Of a stretch of 64,000 nt of DNA, positions 26,372-35,556 are shown one piece after another. The stretch is from an uncultured Paracoccaceae bacterium (GTDB lineage Bacteria; Pseudomonadota; Alphaproteobacteria; Rhodobacterales; Rhodobacteraceae), in contig CANMYO010000001.1 in the NCBI GenBank assembly GCA_947502145.1, forward strand, positions 434,001 through 498,000, written 5' to 3'. Each line of letters starts with the position of its first letter. Position 1 is the first letter of the stretch. The translations under genes and the position numbers were made by a program. A model generated the notes under the pieces. It worked only from the letters and a program-made list of their open reading frames with translations, made no database searches and was not told the DNA's origin.

Positions 26372-27469
26372 CTAGGTGTTGAAAAGGAAATGCATCACGT
26401 CACCGTCTTTGACGACATAGCTCTTGCCTTCGGCACGCATCTTGCCCGCTTCTTTTGCGGGACCTTCTCCACCAAGATCAACAAAATCTTGGTAAGCAAT
26501 GGTTTCAGCGCGAATGAAACCCTTTTCAAAATCGCCGTGGATCACGCCAGCCGCCTTAGGGGCAGAGGTGCCCACCTTGATCGTCCAGGCCCGGGCTTCT
26601 TTTGGACCGACCGTGAAGTATGTCTGCAGGTGCAATAGGTCATAGCCCGCGCGGATCAGCCGGTCCAAACCGGCCTCTTCAAGGCCCATTTCGTCAAGGA
26701 ACATTACGGCTTCGTCGGAATCGAGTTGACTGATCTCTTCCTCAATCCGCGCCGAAATGACCACATGGCTATTGCCCTGTGCCGCTGCCATGTCCGCAAC
26801 GCGCGTGGATTGGCTGTTGCCCGTACCGGCTGAGGCCTCTTCGACATTGCAGACGTAAAGAACAGGTTTGGTTGTCAGTAGCTGCAGCATCGACCAGGCC
26901 TTCGCGTCATCCGCATCGACCTCGACGACGCGGGCGGGCTTGCCATCTTCCAGCACGGCTTGAGCCATGTTCAAGAGTCGTTCCTCCTGAACTGCCTCTT
27001 TGTCACCGCCCCGCACTTTGCGCACAACATTCTGCAAGCGTTTTTCGATGCTTTCCAGATCAGCAAGCATCAGCTCGGTTTCAATAACCTGTGCGTCCTC
27101 TACTGGATCCACACGCCCCTCAACATGGGTGATATCGTCATCTTCAAAGCAGCGCAGTACATGGGCAATGGCGTCACATTCGCGAATATTGGCCAGGAAT
27201 TGGTTTCCCAGGCCCTCGCCTTTGCTTGCGCCTTTGACCAGGCCAGCGATGTCAACAAAGGTCATGCGCGTGGGTATGATCTGTTTGGAGCCCGCAATTT
27301 CGGCCAAACGATCTAGGCGCGCATCGGGGACAGCGACCTCACCGACGTTTGGTTCAATCGTGCAAAATGGAAAGTTCGCCGCCTGTGCGGCAGCGGTCTT
27401 TGTCAATGCATTAAAGAGCGTCGACTTGCCCACGTTTGGCAATCCAACGATGCCCATTTTGAAACCCAT
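26372..27469 (-). CDS. ychF: redox-regulated ribosome-binding ATPase YchF
   Basis: 365 residues. The P-loop GLPNVGKST is at residues 9-17; the G3-like DIAGLVKGASKGEGLGNQFL follows; the nucleotide-specificity position reads CNVEEA, matching the NxxE motif that makes this family prefer ATP. The C-terminal TGS-like domain ends GDVMHFLFNT. YchF binds ribosomes and is linked to stress control. Single-gene unit between the tRNA and trpA. Confidence 0.95.
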   Translation of the reverse strand: MGFKMGIVGLPNVGKSTLFNALTKTAAAQAANFPFCTIEPNVGEVAVPDARLDRLAEIAGSKQIIPTRMTFVDIAGLVKGASKGEGLGNQFLANIRECDAIAHVLRCFEDDDITHVEGRVDPVEDAQVIETELMLADLESIEKRLQNVVRKVRGGDKEAVQEERLLNMAQAVLEDGKPARVVEVDADDAKAWSMLQLLTTKPVLYVCNVEEASAGTGNSQSTRVADMAAAQGNSHVVISARIEEEISQLDSDEAVMFLDEMGLEEAGLDRLIRAGYDLLHLQTYFTVGPKEARAWTIKVGTSAPKAAGVIHGDFEKGFIRAETIAYQDFVDLGGEGPAKEAGKMRAEGKSYVVKDGDVMHFLFNT

Positions 27470-27611
27470 GACGCTCTCCTTTGGAAACTCTGGGCGCTTC
27501 TAGGCAGCAAAGCGCATTTTCGCAAGCGCAAGTGCCTGTGTGGTTCTGCATGCCCATTGATTTTCCGATCAGCATCGCGCACACCCGACACCAAGTACGA
27601 TGGGGAACATG

Positions 27612-28403
27612 ATGAGCAGAATCGACGCCAAATTTGCCGAGCTGCGCGCGGCTGGAAAGAAGGCCTTTGTGGCCTATGTCATGGCTGGCGATACCGATTA
27701 CGACAAGGGGTTGGCCGTGATGAAGGGCTTGCCCGAAGCCGGCGTTGATATAATCGAGCTTGGCCTGCCGTTCACCGATCCTATGGCTGACGGAACTACA
27801 ATTCAGCTTGCTGGCCAGCGGGCGCTTGAGGCGGGTCAAGATCTGCAAAAGACGCTGGCCTACGCACGGGCTTTCCGGGAAACTGATCAGACGACGCCGA
27901 TTGTGCTGATGGGGTATTACAATCCAATTTACTCGCGCGGCGTGGACAGGTTTTTGGCAGAAGCGGTGGACGCAGGCATTGACGGTCTCATCATCGTCGA
28001 CCTGCCCCCGGAAGAGGATGCGGAGCTTTGCATTCCGGCCAACAAGGCTGGGATCAACTTTATTCGCCTTGCAACTCCAACAACGGATGACAAACGGCTT
28101 CCAAAAGTGCTGCAGAATACATCGGGATTTGTGTATTACGTTTCAGTGACCGGTATCACGGGCACAGCCGCGGCACAGACTGCTGAAGTTGCCCCCGAGG
28201 TCGCACGTATCAAGACCCAGACCGATCTCCCGGTCATCGTGGGGTTTGGCATCAGAACACCCGAAGCAGCTCAGGCCATTGCTGAGATCGCGGATGGGGC
28301 CGTTGTCGGGTCAGCCATCGTCGAGAAAATCGGAAACGCTGAGAGCACGCAGGAAGTATTGGCTTTTGTCAAATCACTCGCTGATGGGACCCATAAGGGC
28401 TAA
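27612..28403 (+). CDS. trpA: tryptophan synthase alpha chain
   Basis: 263 residues. Splits indole-3-glycerol phosphate to indole and glyceraldehyde 3-phosphate, feeding indole to TrpB. The catalytic Glu and Asp are in [15 protein letters not shown], and the phosphate-binding loop is [10 protein letters not shown]...[10 protein letters not shown]. In-frame ATGs at 27600, 27609 and 27612 are possible; 27612 has the best spacing from GGGGA. No trpB adjoins it in the window. Confidence 0.93.
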   Translation: MSRIDAKFAELRAAGKKAFVAYVMAGDTDYDKGLAVMKGLPEAGVDIIELGLPFTDPMADGTTIQLAGQRALEAGQDLQKTLAYARAFRETDQTTPIVLMGYYNPIYSRGVDRFLAEAVDAGIDGLIIVDLPPEEDAELCIPANKAGINFIRLATPTTDDKRLPKVLQNTSGFVYYVSVTGITGTAAAQTAEVAPEVARIKTQTDLPVIVGFGIRTPEAAQAIAEIADGAVVGSAIVEKIGNAESTQEVLAFVKSLADGTHKG

Positions 28404-28420
28404 TGCCCGAGAATGACTAA

Positions 28421-28738
28421 TCAGGCGACATTTCGGCCTGTCATATTGCCCCGATAGGCGTCAAATTCTGCGGCAACCTCCGCGGTTGAACCAGTCGGCT
28501 TGCGTCGTTCCGCTTCCATCTTTTCTGAATACGCTTTCATCGCGAGGTGTCTGGCGCGGATCATGAGCAGCGGGACAGTTGGGATCAGGGCAAAGATGAG
28601 GTGGGCCATCGCTGACCCAACGCTCAAACTGCTGTAATCGACAATGCCGGCGGTGTGGGGATAATGGGTTAGTTGCATCACGATGATGTTTGCAAAGCAA
28701 CTTGCAACGATCAGCAGCATAATTCGGTCGCGGGCCAT
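28421..28738 (-). CDS. small inner-membrane protein
   Basis: 105 residues with two hydrophobic segments (RIMLLIVASCFANIIVMQL and AHLIFALIPTVPLLMIRA) and a charged cytoplasmic C-terminal third (KAYSEKMEAERRKPTG). A GTG start at 28750 would add four residues. It converges on trpA. No function can be assigned. Confidence 0.55.
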   Translation of the reverse strand: MARDRIMLLIVASCFANIIVMQLTHYPHTAGIVDYSSLSVGSAMAHLIFALIPTVPLLMIRARHLAMKAYSEKMEAERRKPTGSTAEVAAEFDAYRGNMTGRNVA

Positions 28739-28882
28739 CGTATCGTCCACTTCAGTATTTTGTCTTCACATCCTCAGTAGCCTCCAATTGCCAAGACTTC
28801 GTGAACCACTCCGATCTGAATTGAATGAACTTGCGCACAAAACCGTGAATTGGTAAGCAATTATAACCAATTTGGAGTGAAA

Positions 28883-30046
28883 ATGCCCGTAATTACCACA
28901 ATTGCTGACCTGAAACGGCTACACAAGCGCCGCACACCAAAGATGTTTTACGACTACGCTGAAAGCGGCAGCTGGACAGAACAGACTTTTCGGGAGAATA
29001 CATCTGATTTTGACCAGATCCGATTTCGCCAGCGTGTCGCCGTCGACATGACAAACCGAACGACCGCATCAACCATGATCGGTCAGGGCGTTGCCATGCC
29101 GGTGGGTCTGGCGCCTGTTGGATTGACCGGGATGCAAACGGCTGACGGCGAAATCAAGGCGGCGCGCGCAGCAGAAGCGTTTGGCGTCCCGTTTACGCTT
29201 TCGACCATGTCGATATGCTCAATCGAAGACGTCGCCGCCCATACGACCAAACCATTTTGGTTTCAAGTTTACACGCTCAAGGACACCGCGTTCATGCAAC
29301 GGCTCTTTGCCCGCGCAAGAGATGCCGGATGCTCTGCCATCATGATTACGCTTGATCTTCAGATCCTTGGGCAGCGGCACAAAGACCTCAAGAACGGATT
29401 GACCGCCCCGCCGAATTTTACCCCGGCCACAATCGCCAATCTTGCGACAAAATGGTCCTGGGGGCTTGGCATGCTCCAGACAAAGCGCAGATTCTTTGGC
29501 AACATTGTCGGCCATGCAAAGGGCGTCAGCGATCCATCCTCATTGAGTGCCTGGTCGAACGAAGCGTTTGACCATGGTCTGGACTGGGTCCGCGTGGCCG
29601 AGCTGATCAAGATGTGGGACGGGCCGGTCATCCTGAAGGGAATATTGGATGTTGAAGATGCCAGGAAGGCGGCCGATTTAGGCGCAAGTGCAATAATCGT
29701 ATCCAACCACGGTGGTCGCCAGTTGGACGGGGCCCTGTCGTCCATCCGGGTTTTGTCCGATATTGTGGACGCCGTGGGTGATCGGGTCGAGGTCCACTTT
29801 GACAGCGGCATTCGATCTGGTCAGGACGTGCTGAAGGCCGTGGCGCTTGGCGCAAAGGGCACGTACATAGGCCGGGCTTTTGTCAACGGGCTTGGCGCGA
29901 TGGGCGAAGCGGGCGTGACCAAGGCGCTCGAGGTTATTCACAGGGAACTCGACCTGACAATGGCGTTTTGTGGCCATCGTGACATACAGCAGGTGGATCG
30001 GGACATCCTGCTTGTCCCTAAGAATTTTGCCGGAGAGTGGCGCTAA
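28883..30046 (+). CDS. lldD: FMN-dependent alpha-hydroxy-acid dehydrogenase, probable L-lactate dehydrogenase
   Basis: 387 residues of the LldD/glycolate oxidase family. The N-terminal helix KMFYDYAESGSW, the FMN-site LAPVGLTG, and the active-site VSNHGGRQLDG with its catalytic His and Arg are present, as are the phosphate loop DSGIRSGQDVLKA and the C-terminal AFCGHRDI. It oxidises L-lactate or a related 2-hydroxy acid and passes electrons to the respiratory chain. Start at the ATG after TTGGAGTGAAA. Exact substrate inferred; the family is sure. Confidence 0.85.
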   Translation: MPVITTIADLKRLHKRRTPKMFYDYAESGSWTEQTFRENTSDFDQIRFRQRVAVDMTNRTTASTMIGQGVAMPVGLAPVGLTGMQTADGEIKAARAAEAFGVPFTLSTMSICSIEDVAAHTTKPFWFQVYTLKDTAFMQRLFARARDAGCSAIMITLDLQILGQRHKDLKNGLTAPPNFTPATIANLATKWSWGLGMLQTKRRFFGNIVGHAKGVSDPSSLSAWSNEAFDHGLDWVRVAELIKMWDGPVILKGILDVEDARKAADLGASAIIVSNHGGRQLDGALSSIRVLSDIVDAVGDRVEVHFDSGIRSGQDVLKAVALGAKGTYIGRAFVNGLGAMGEAGVTKALEVIHRELDLTMAFCGHRDIQQVDRDILLVPKNFAGEWR

Positions 30047-30165
30047 GAATCGGCCAACGCTGCAGAGATCGTGATTGTGAAGGTGATCCTGCGTGCCGTT
30101 TGTCGATGGATTGGCTTTTGCCCCCTTCCCAAACAGTGATTCTCATCATATAGGAGCCGCTTACC

Positions 30166-30192
30166 GGGCCGCACACCCTTGGAGGGCGGCCC
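30166..30192 (+). promoter_or_regulatory. hairpin in the rplY leader
   Basis: GGGCCGC and GCGGCCC pair around an inner CCT/AGG stem, 20 bases before the rplY start. It could end the lldD transcript or control L25 synthesis. Confidence 0.4.
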
Positions 30193-30211
30193 ATAATTTT
30201 GGAGAATACAC

Positions 30212-30865
30212 ATGGCTGACAAGATCCCTGATCTGCACGCCACGGTACGCGCGGGGACAGGCAAGGGGGCCGCCCGCCAAGCTCGCCGTGATGGCGACGT
30301 ACCTGGCATTGTTTACGGTGGCGGAATCGATCCGCAACCAATTTCGATCCCTTTCAACACACTCCTAACGCGCCTGCGCAAAGGCCGCTTCATGTCGACC
30401 CTTTTCAACCTTAAGGTTGAAGGCGAGGACGATGTGCGGGTCATCTGCCGCGGCGTTCAGCGTGACGTGGTTAAAGACCTCCCTACTCACATCGACCTGA
30501 TGCGGTTGAAGCGGACCAGCCGCGTAAAGATATTTATTCCGGTTGAGTTCCTGAACGAAGAAACTTGCCCCGGCATCAAAAAGGGCGGCGTTCTGACTGT
30601 TGTCCGGAACGAAGTTGAGCTTGAAGTTCTGGCCGGCGACATTCCTGACAGCATCACTGTTGATCTTGGCGAAGTTGAAATGGGCGACACCATTTCGATC
30701 AGCAGCGTAACCCTTCCCGAGGGTGCGAATGCGACCATCGACCGTGACTTTGTCATCGCCAACATTGCAGCGCCACGCGCTGTCGTTGCTGACGACGAAG
30801 ACGAAGCGGAAGATGTGGCAGCGGATGAAGTGCCAACAACTTCTGACGAAGAAGCCGAAGAGTAA
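30212..30865 (+). CDS. rplY: 50S ribosomal protein L25 (CTC form)
   Basis: 217 residues, the long two-domain CTC type that binds 5S rRNA. The L25 domain (about 5-95) starts [21 protein letters not shown] and contains [11 protein letters not shown]; the C-terminal TL5 domain contains VPVEFLNEE-like [21 protein letters not shown] highly acidic tail ([13 protein letters not shown]...) ends it. Preceded by TTTTGGAGAATACAC and followed by an intrinsic terminator, so probably a single-gene unit. Confidence 0.97.
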   Translation: MADKIPDLHATVRAGTGKGAARQARRDGDVPGIVYGGGIDPQPISIPFNTLLTRLRKGRFMSTLFNLKVEGEDDVRVICRGVQRDVVKDLPTHIDLMRLKRTSRVKIFIPVEFLNEETCPGIKKGGVLTVVRNEVELEVLAGDIPDSITVDLGEVEMGDTISISSVTLPEGANATIDRDFVIANIAAPRAVVADDEDEAEDVAADEVPTTSDEEAEE

Positions 30866-30889
30866 TCATTTCGCTTTCTTTGCTATTTA

Positions 30890-30921
30890 CGGGGTCCCAT
30901 TTGGGTCCCCGTTTTCGTTTT
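30890..30921 (+). terminator. intrinsic terminator of rplY
   Basis: CGGGGTCCC and GGGTCCCCG pair with one mismatch around a 4-base loop, followed by TTTTCGTTTT. Confidence 0.85.
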
Positions 30922-30940
30922 GGCAGGGTATGACGACCGG

Positions 30941-31861
30941 CTAGACCCGCCAATGCGGGTTTGACCAAGCCCGTTTGCCGGCCCTGTCAATCACAGTGGC
31001 CCGCAACCACGGTTTCCCCTCAAATTTGGAAAGCGGGACAGCCGTTCGGGTCATGCTTTCGCCGTGAACCGCAATCGCCGCAGTTCCCTGCGCCTGCACG
31101 ATAACCGTCACGACGGCGCTGCTTTCGACCGTGACCTGATCGTCCTCCCAATGGATATCGTGCAGTTCGGGACCAGTAGATGCGTAGGAATGCCCCGCCT
31201 TGAGGGCTTCGAGCAGGGCGTCAGGTGTATTTGCGCTGGCTTTGACCATGACCCATCCGCCGAAATGGTCAGGCTCATAGAAATGCGCATCATCTGTGGC
31301 GCAAAGGTTCAGGCGTCTCCCCTCCGTCAACAGAGCATCCAGCGTATAAAAACCGTGGGGCCGATCCGCAGCAATTGCACACCCGTGATTATAAATCTCA
31401 ACGGCATGTGCGGCAGTAATTGTACGGGCGTCTGCGGTAGTCAGATTGGACCATTCCGGGTGGGCGATTGCCACATAGGCGCCCGCATCGCGCGCCCGCT
31501 GAGCAATCTCGGCGCCGGTTTCCTGACCGGGCACGGGCGTCAGGACAGGTGAATCGGAGGGCGCAAAATCCGGCGGCAGCCCAACAGCAAGGATGTGCCA
31601 CAGCTCGCCGTTTTCCATGGCCCCGCTATGAAGCTCTGCACCCAGAATGGTTGTGAACCGATCAGTGCGATACAGGGTCGTATCAGAGATCGGATAGTCA
31701 AACAGCCCAACAAAATGGTCCGTCAAAGCGATGAAATCATACCCTTCAGCGGCGTATCGGCGGCACACCTCTTCTGGCGAAATGACACCATCTGACCGTG
31801 TAGAGTGCGTATGCAGGTTCCCGCGATAAAATTTGCCCGGCGCTTTGAAAAAATCTGTCAT
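30941..31861 (-). CDS. PHP-domain metal-dependent phosphoesterase
   Basis: 306 residues. The PHP metal motif NLHTHSTRSDG lies near residue 15, with ALTDHF near 46, the LGAELHSG glutamate near 73, AIAHPEW near 130 and a late DDAH (CATDDAHF). These are the usual PHP ligands. Family members hydrolyse phosphate esters, often nucleotides or small phosphates. A C-terminal beta-rich part (VTVIVQAQGTAAIAVHG) follows. Adjacent to an IalB-family gene on the same strand. Substrate unknown. Confidence 0.8.
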   Translation of the reverse strand: MTDFFKAPGKFYRGNLHTHSTRSDGVISPEEVCRRYAAEGYDFIALTDHFVGLFDYPISDTTLYRTDRFTTILGAELHSGAMENGELWHILAVGLPPDFAPSDSPVLTPVPGQETGAEIAQRARDAGAYVAIAHPEWSNLTTADARTITAAHAVEIYNHGCAIAADRPHGFYTLDALLTEGRRLNLCATDDAHFYEPDHFGGWVMVKASANTPDALLEALKAGHSYASTGPELHDIHWEDDQVTVESSAVVTVIVQAQGTAAIAVHGESMTRTAVPLSKFEGKPWLRATVIDRAGKRAWSNPHWRV

Positions 31862-31884
31862 CGCTCGCCCTGTCTACAACAATG

Positions 31885-32388
31885 TTATTCCTGTCGGATC
31901 GCGTTTAGCGCATCGGCAAATGCACTGGTGCTCACCCGCGTCACGATGGGATCCTGACCGGGGTTGGCCTGATAACCAAAGATGATCGATTCTGCGGCGG
32001 CTAGATTCTCCACATTGTCCGCGGTCAATTGCAACGCGGCTTCGCAGATCGCCCCGGCACACCGTTGCCAAATCATAGACTGCTGCTCCGCCGTTTCGTC
32101 GTCGGCTGGGCGAAAAACTGCGCCTCCGGGTAGGTAAACACCCATTGGCACCTGCGCGACAAGCAGGGCCTCACCTTCTGCAAGGGGATAAGCCACAAAT
32201 TTCGCGACCAACGCGCCTGTTTCTGCAATCGACTGGGATTGAACAATGCGACAGCTTGTGCGTTGCGTGCTCACCGCTTCGCAGGCAACGATCCAGTCAC
32301 CAAATTGGGCGTTGTTCGCCACTTCTTGCGCCGGTGCTGCAACGGGCAACCCAATCAGCATTGCAATCACGGGAAGAATTTTGCGCAT
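31885..32388 (-). CDS. IalB-family (invasion associated locus B) exported protein
   Basis: 167 residues with a signal peptide (1-20, MRKILPVIAMLIGLPVAAPA). The mature domain shows FGDWIVACEA, CRIVQSQSI, PMGVYLPGGAVF, and a CAGAICEAAL cysteine pair, the IalB pattern common in Alphaproteobacteria. The ATG at 32388 follows CAGGAGGCGAAC. Function in free-living members is unknown. Confidence 0.85.
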   Translation of the reverse strand: MRKILPVIAMLIGLPVAAPAQEVANNAQFGDWIVACEAVSTQRTSCRIVQSQSIAETGALVAKFVAYPLAEGEALLVAQVPMGVYLPGGAVFRPADDETAEQQSMIWQRCAGAICEAALQLTADNVENLAAAESIIFGYQANPGQDPIVTRVSTSAFADALNAIRQE

Positions 32389-32530
32389 GTTCGCCTCCTG
32401 GTGTTTCGCGACACTAGGGCCAGGATGCGGCAATTTGCAATCGCTTAGTCCCCAGCCCTATGACAGTCTGCGACGCCCTTTCACCCTGGATTTCAGCAGT
32501 GCTGCGCCATTGTGGTCTGGATGGTCACAA

Positions 32531-33463
32531 TCAATCATTGAGGGGCTGCAAATGTTTTTCCAGGAACGGGCGCAGTTTTTCGTGGCGTGTGGGCAACTTC
32601 AAGGATTCTCCCAAATGCGCGCTGTCCTCATCCCTGTCGAACCCAGGCTCATTTGTGGCAACCTCAAATAGCACGCCGCCGGGCGTACGAAAGTAGATTG
32701 CCCAGAAGTAATCCCGGTCAATCACCGGTGTCACTTGATAACCGGTATCGAGCAGCGCCTTTCGCACCTCCTGCTGGGCAGAACGATCCTGCACCGAAAA
32801 GGCAATGTGATGCACAGATCCGGCCCCCTGTTCCGACGGGGCAACAATTGGCAGCGTTTCAAGATCGATCGTATTTGCACCTATCCCATCGGCAACGGAG
32901 AACCGGGTGACATTGCCGAGGGTCTCAACCTTTTCGTACCCCATGAACCCAAGCAGTTCAGACATGGCCCCAGCATCCTGCAGTCGCATCTGGGCAGCGT
33001 GGAACCCCCGGATCGCACACTCCTGCGAAACCCCATTTCCGGTCCAGGCCTCGCGCGTATCGTTGTGAACTTCTGTCAGGGCGAAGTGTTCGCCATCAGG
33101 GTTTGCAAAGCGCAGCCGCGTTTCACCAAATTGCTCAGTCATCGACATCTCTTGCACCGCAAATGTAGACAGTCGCTCCTGCCAATAGGATAATGAATCG
33201 ACCGGCACAGAAAAAACCGTTTCGCTGACTTCGCCCGTCCCCTTTGCACCGCGTTTAGCGTTCTGAAACGGAAAATAGGTCATGACCGAGCCAGGCGTGC
33301 CGTGTTCATTGCCATAGTAAAGGTGATAGACCTCCGGCACGTCGAAATTTACGGTCTTCTTGACCCGTCGCATTCCGAGCACCTGGGTGAAAAAATAATT
33401 GTTTTCAGACGCATCCGACGCAATCGACGTCATATGATGCAGGCCTTTGATCTGATTCAGCAT
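32531..33463 (-). CDS. ring-cleaving extradiol dioxygenase (VOC superfamily, MhqO/LinE-like)
   Basis: 310 residues with two glyoxalase-type halves. Likely iron ligands are the His in GLHHMTSIA near the N-terminus, the His in VHHIAFSVQD in the second half, and the Glu in VLFEVATNEPGF. The family opens hydroquinone-type rings. The ATG at 33463 follows CCAGGGGGATACCCG. A LysR gene is divergent, with stacked inverted repeats between them, suggesting aromatic-inducible control. Substrate inferred from family only. Confidence 0.82.
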   Translation of the reverse strand: MLNQIKGLHHMTSIASDASENNYFFTQVLGMRRVKKTVNFDVPEVYHLYYGNEHGTPGSVMTYFPFQNAKRGAKGTGEVSETVFSVPVDSLSYWQERLSTFAVQEMSMTEQFGETRLRFANPDGEHFALTEVHNDTREAWTGNGVSQECAIRGFHAAQMRLQDAGAMSELLGFMGYEKVETLGNVTRFSVADGIGANTIDLETLPIVAPSEQGAGSVHHIAFSVQDRSAQQEVRKALLDTGYQVTPVIDRDYFWAIYFRTPGGVLFEVATNEPGFDRDEDSAHLGESLKLPTRHEKLRPFLEKHLQPLND

Positions 33464-33503
33464 CGGGTATCCCCCTGGCAAGAATTCGCATGAATCTTAG
33501 ATA

Positions 33504-33566
33504 TCGCAACAGAGCCATTGCGATAATCCATCCTATCCGCGATTATCTATTGCGGGAATTGCAATA
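33504..33566. promoter_or_regulatory. stacked inverted repeats upstream of the LysR gene
   Basis: Three perfect inverted repeats overlap or follow each other: ATCGCAA-8-TTGCGAT (33504-33525), GATAATC-11-GATTATC (33523-33547) and TATTGC-7-GCAATA (33548-33566). They occupy the divergent promoter region of the dioxygenase and LysR genes and are likely regulator sites. Confidence 0.65.
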
Positions 33567-34475
33567 ATGAATGGCCACCTAGAACAAATTCGCACGTTTC
33601 TTGCAGTCGCCGATCAAAGCGGGTTTGCAAAGGCCGCGGTCGTGCTAGGGACTTCGCCGTCGTCGATCACCCGCGCAGTCGCTGAACTTGAAAAGCGCCT
33701 TGGCGTCCAACTGTTGAAACGCACAACACGGCGCGTTTCGTTGACGCAAGCTGGCCAGAACTACGCGGACCGAACACGGGCAATTCTGGCAGAGCTTGAC
33801 CAGATCGACGACAGCACACGTGCGTTTCAGACGGCATTACAGGGACATCTGTCCGTCAGCGCACCATTGTCATTTGGCACACACTTCTTGGCCGGTCCCA
33901 TTGCCGATTTCCGAAAGATCCATCCAGGGGTCCGCCTGTCCATCAGCCTGACCGATCAATTCGTCGACATCATGCAGGAAGACTTTGACATGGCGCTGCG
34001 CATTTCCGCTGCGCCAAGTGACCTGTCCACAATCTGGCGCAAGATGCGCCTTGTGCGGCGGTCGCTTGTCGCGTCACCGGATTACCTTTCCGCACAGCGT
34101 CCGGCCACGTCACCCCGCGACCTGCGTGATCATGACTGCCTTAGCTACACCACCAACCTTGCTGACACTGACACATGGCAGCTGACAAACAACAATAGCG
34201 GCGTCACGATCCCAGCACATGTGCGGTTTGCATTCGCGAGTGACAATGGTGATCTATTGGCGCAGATGGCCATCGCGGGACAGGGCATCGCACTGCTACC
34301 GGATTTCATTGTCGCGCAGGCGATCGACTCTGGACAATTGGTCCGGGTACTGCCCACGTGGTCACCGCCTGAAATTTGGCTCACGGCCTATTTTCCGCCC
34401 TATCAAAAACTACCGGCAGCAGTTGAGGCATTCACAATCTGCATTGAAAGCTCTGTCAGCGAATTGCAGCTTTAG
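33567..34475 (+). CDS. LysR-family transcriptional regulator
   Basis: 302 residues. The N-terminal winged helix includes LAVADQSGFAKAAVVLGTSPSSITRAVAELEKRLGVQLLKRTTRRVSLT (split here as the standard LysR HTH, residues about 10-58); the effector domain follows from VSAPLSFGTHFLAG. Divergent from the ring-cleaving dioxygenase, so that gene is the likely target, with an aromatic effector. Its 3' end overlaps galE by four bases on the opposite strand. Confidence 0.92.
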   Translation: MNGHLEQIRTFLAVADQSGFAKAAVVLGTSPSSITRAVAELEKRLGVQLLKRTTRRVSLTQAGQNYADRTRAILAELDQIDDSTRAFQTALQGHLSVSAPLSFGTHFLAGPIADFRKIHPGVRLSISLTDQFVDIMQEDFDMALRISAAPSDLSTIWRKMRLVRRSLVASPDYLSAQRPATSPRDLRDHDCLSYTTNLADTDTWQLTNNNSGVTIPAHVRFAFASDNGDLLAQMAIAGQGIALLPDFIVAQAIDSGQLVRVLPTWSPPEIWLTAYFPPYQKLPAAVEAFTICIESSVSELQL

Positions 34476-35485
34476 CTCTTGCTATACCCGTCGGGATTTG
34501 CGGACTGCCAGGCCCATGCGCTTTGCGCCATATCGTTCAGATCGTGGGTTGCAGTCCACCCCAGCTTTTCGTTGGCCAGCGACGGATCCGCCTGCATTGA
34601 CGCAATATCCCCTTCACGGCGCTTTGTCACTTCGCAAGGGATTGTCTTGCCACTTGCCGCCTCAAACGCGGCGACCATTTCCCGCACCGACAAGGATGCC
34701 CCTGTCCCAATGTTGAATGCCTGGGATCCATTGTTTTCAACCGCATAATCCAATGCCGAGACATGCGCGCGGGCAAGATCGACAACATGGATATAGTCGC
34801 GTTTTCCAGTTCCATCTGGCGTGTCGTAGTCGTCACCAAAGACCGCAAGCCTCGCGCGTTTGCCGATGGCAACCTGCGCAATGAATGGCATGAGATTATT
34901 TGGAGGGCCGTCTGGATGTTCCCCAAGTCTGGCAGAAGCATGTGCACCCACTGGGTTAAAATAACGCAGTAGGATTGCTGCACGACCATCAGATCCGGCC
35001 CAATCTGCCAATATCTGTTCCGACATCATCTTTGTGCGGCCATAAACCGATGTGGGATTGAGCGGGTGCGCCTCATCATATGGCAAGTACTGCGGTTCAC
35101 CGTAGACGGTGGCCGAGGAGGAAAAAATGATCTTCTTGCAGCCGACCTTATCCATTGCACGTAAAAGTCGGAGTGTGCCGTTTACGTTTACATCGTAATA
35201 CGAAATGGGGCGCGCCATGCTTTCTCCAACGGCTTTCAGGCCCGCAAAATGAATGACAGCCTCGGGGCGGAAATCCTGCATCAGCGCTTTGAGTGTGTCG
35301 TCGTTCCGGACATCGCCTTCAACAAGTATGACACGGCCGTTCGACAGGTCATGTACGCGATCAATGACCACGGGTGAGGAATTTGAGAAATCATCGAGGA
35401 CGCAGACGTCATGCCCTAGCGCCAATAGTTCCACCAACGTATGAGAGCCGATATAGCCAGCGCCACCAGTCACCAATACGCGCAT
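34472..35485 (-). CDS. galE: UDP-glucose 4-epimerase
   Basis: 337 residues. The NAD-binding VTGGAGYIGSH is at the N-terminus, the catalytic Ser/Tyr/Lys set is in FSSSATVYG and TSVYGRTK, and the C-terminal ends typical of GalE (LGWTATHDLNDMAQSAW) are present. It interconverts UDP-glucose and UDP-galactose. It lies 71 bases after the alpha-glucoside ATPase gene on the same strand, possibly in the same transcript. Confidence 0.95.
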   Translation of the reverse strand: MRVLVTGGAGYIGSHTLVELLALGHDVCVLDDFSNSSPVVIDRVHDLSNGRVILVEGDVRNDDTLKALMQDFRPEAVIHFAGLKAVGESMARPISYYDVNVNGTLRLLRAMDKVGCKKIIFSSSATVYGEPQYLPYDEAHPLNPTSVYGRTKMMSEQILADWAGSDGRAAILLRYFNPVGAHASARLGEHPDGPPNNLMPFIAQVAIGKRARLAVFGDDYDTPDGTGKRDYIHVVDLARAHVSALDYAVENNGSQAFNIGTGASLSVREMVAAFEAASGKTIPCEVTKRREGDIASMQADPSLANEKLGWTATHDLNDMAQSAWAWQSANPDGYSKS

Positions 35486-35556
35486 CTTTATCCCCTTTTG
35501 ATGCTGTTTTAGGCGAGCGCGGGAAGACCTTCAATCGTCAGTGGACAATATTGGTA

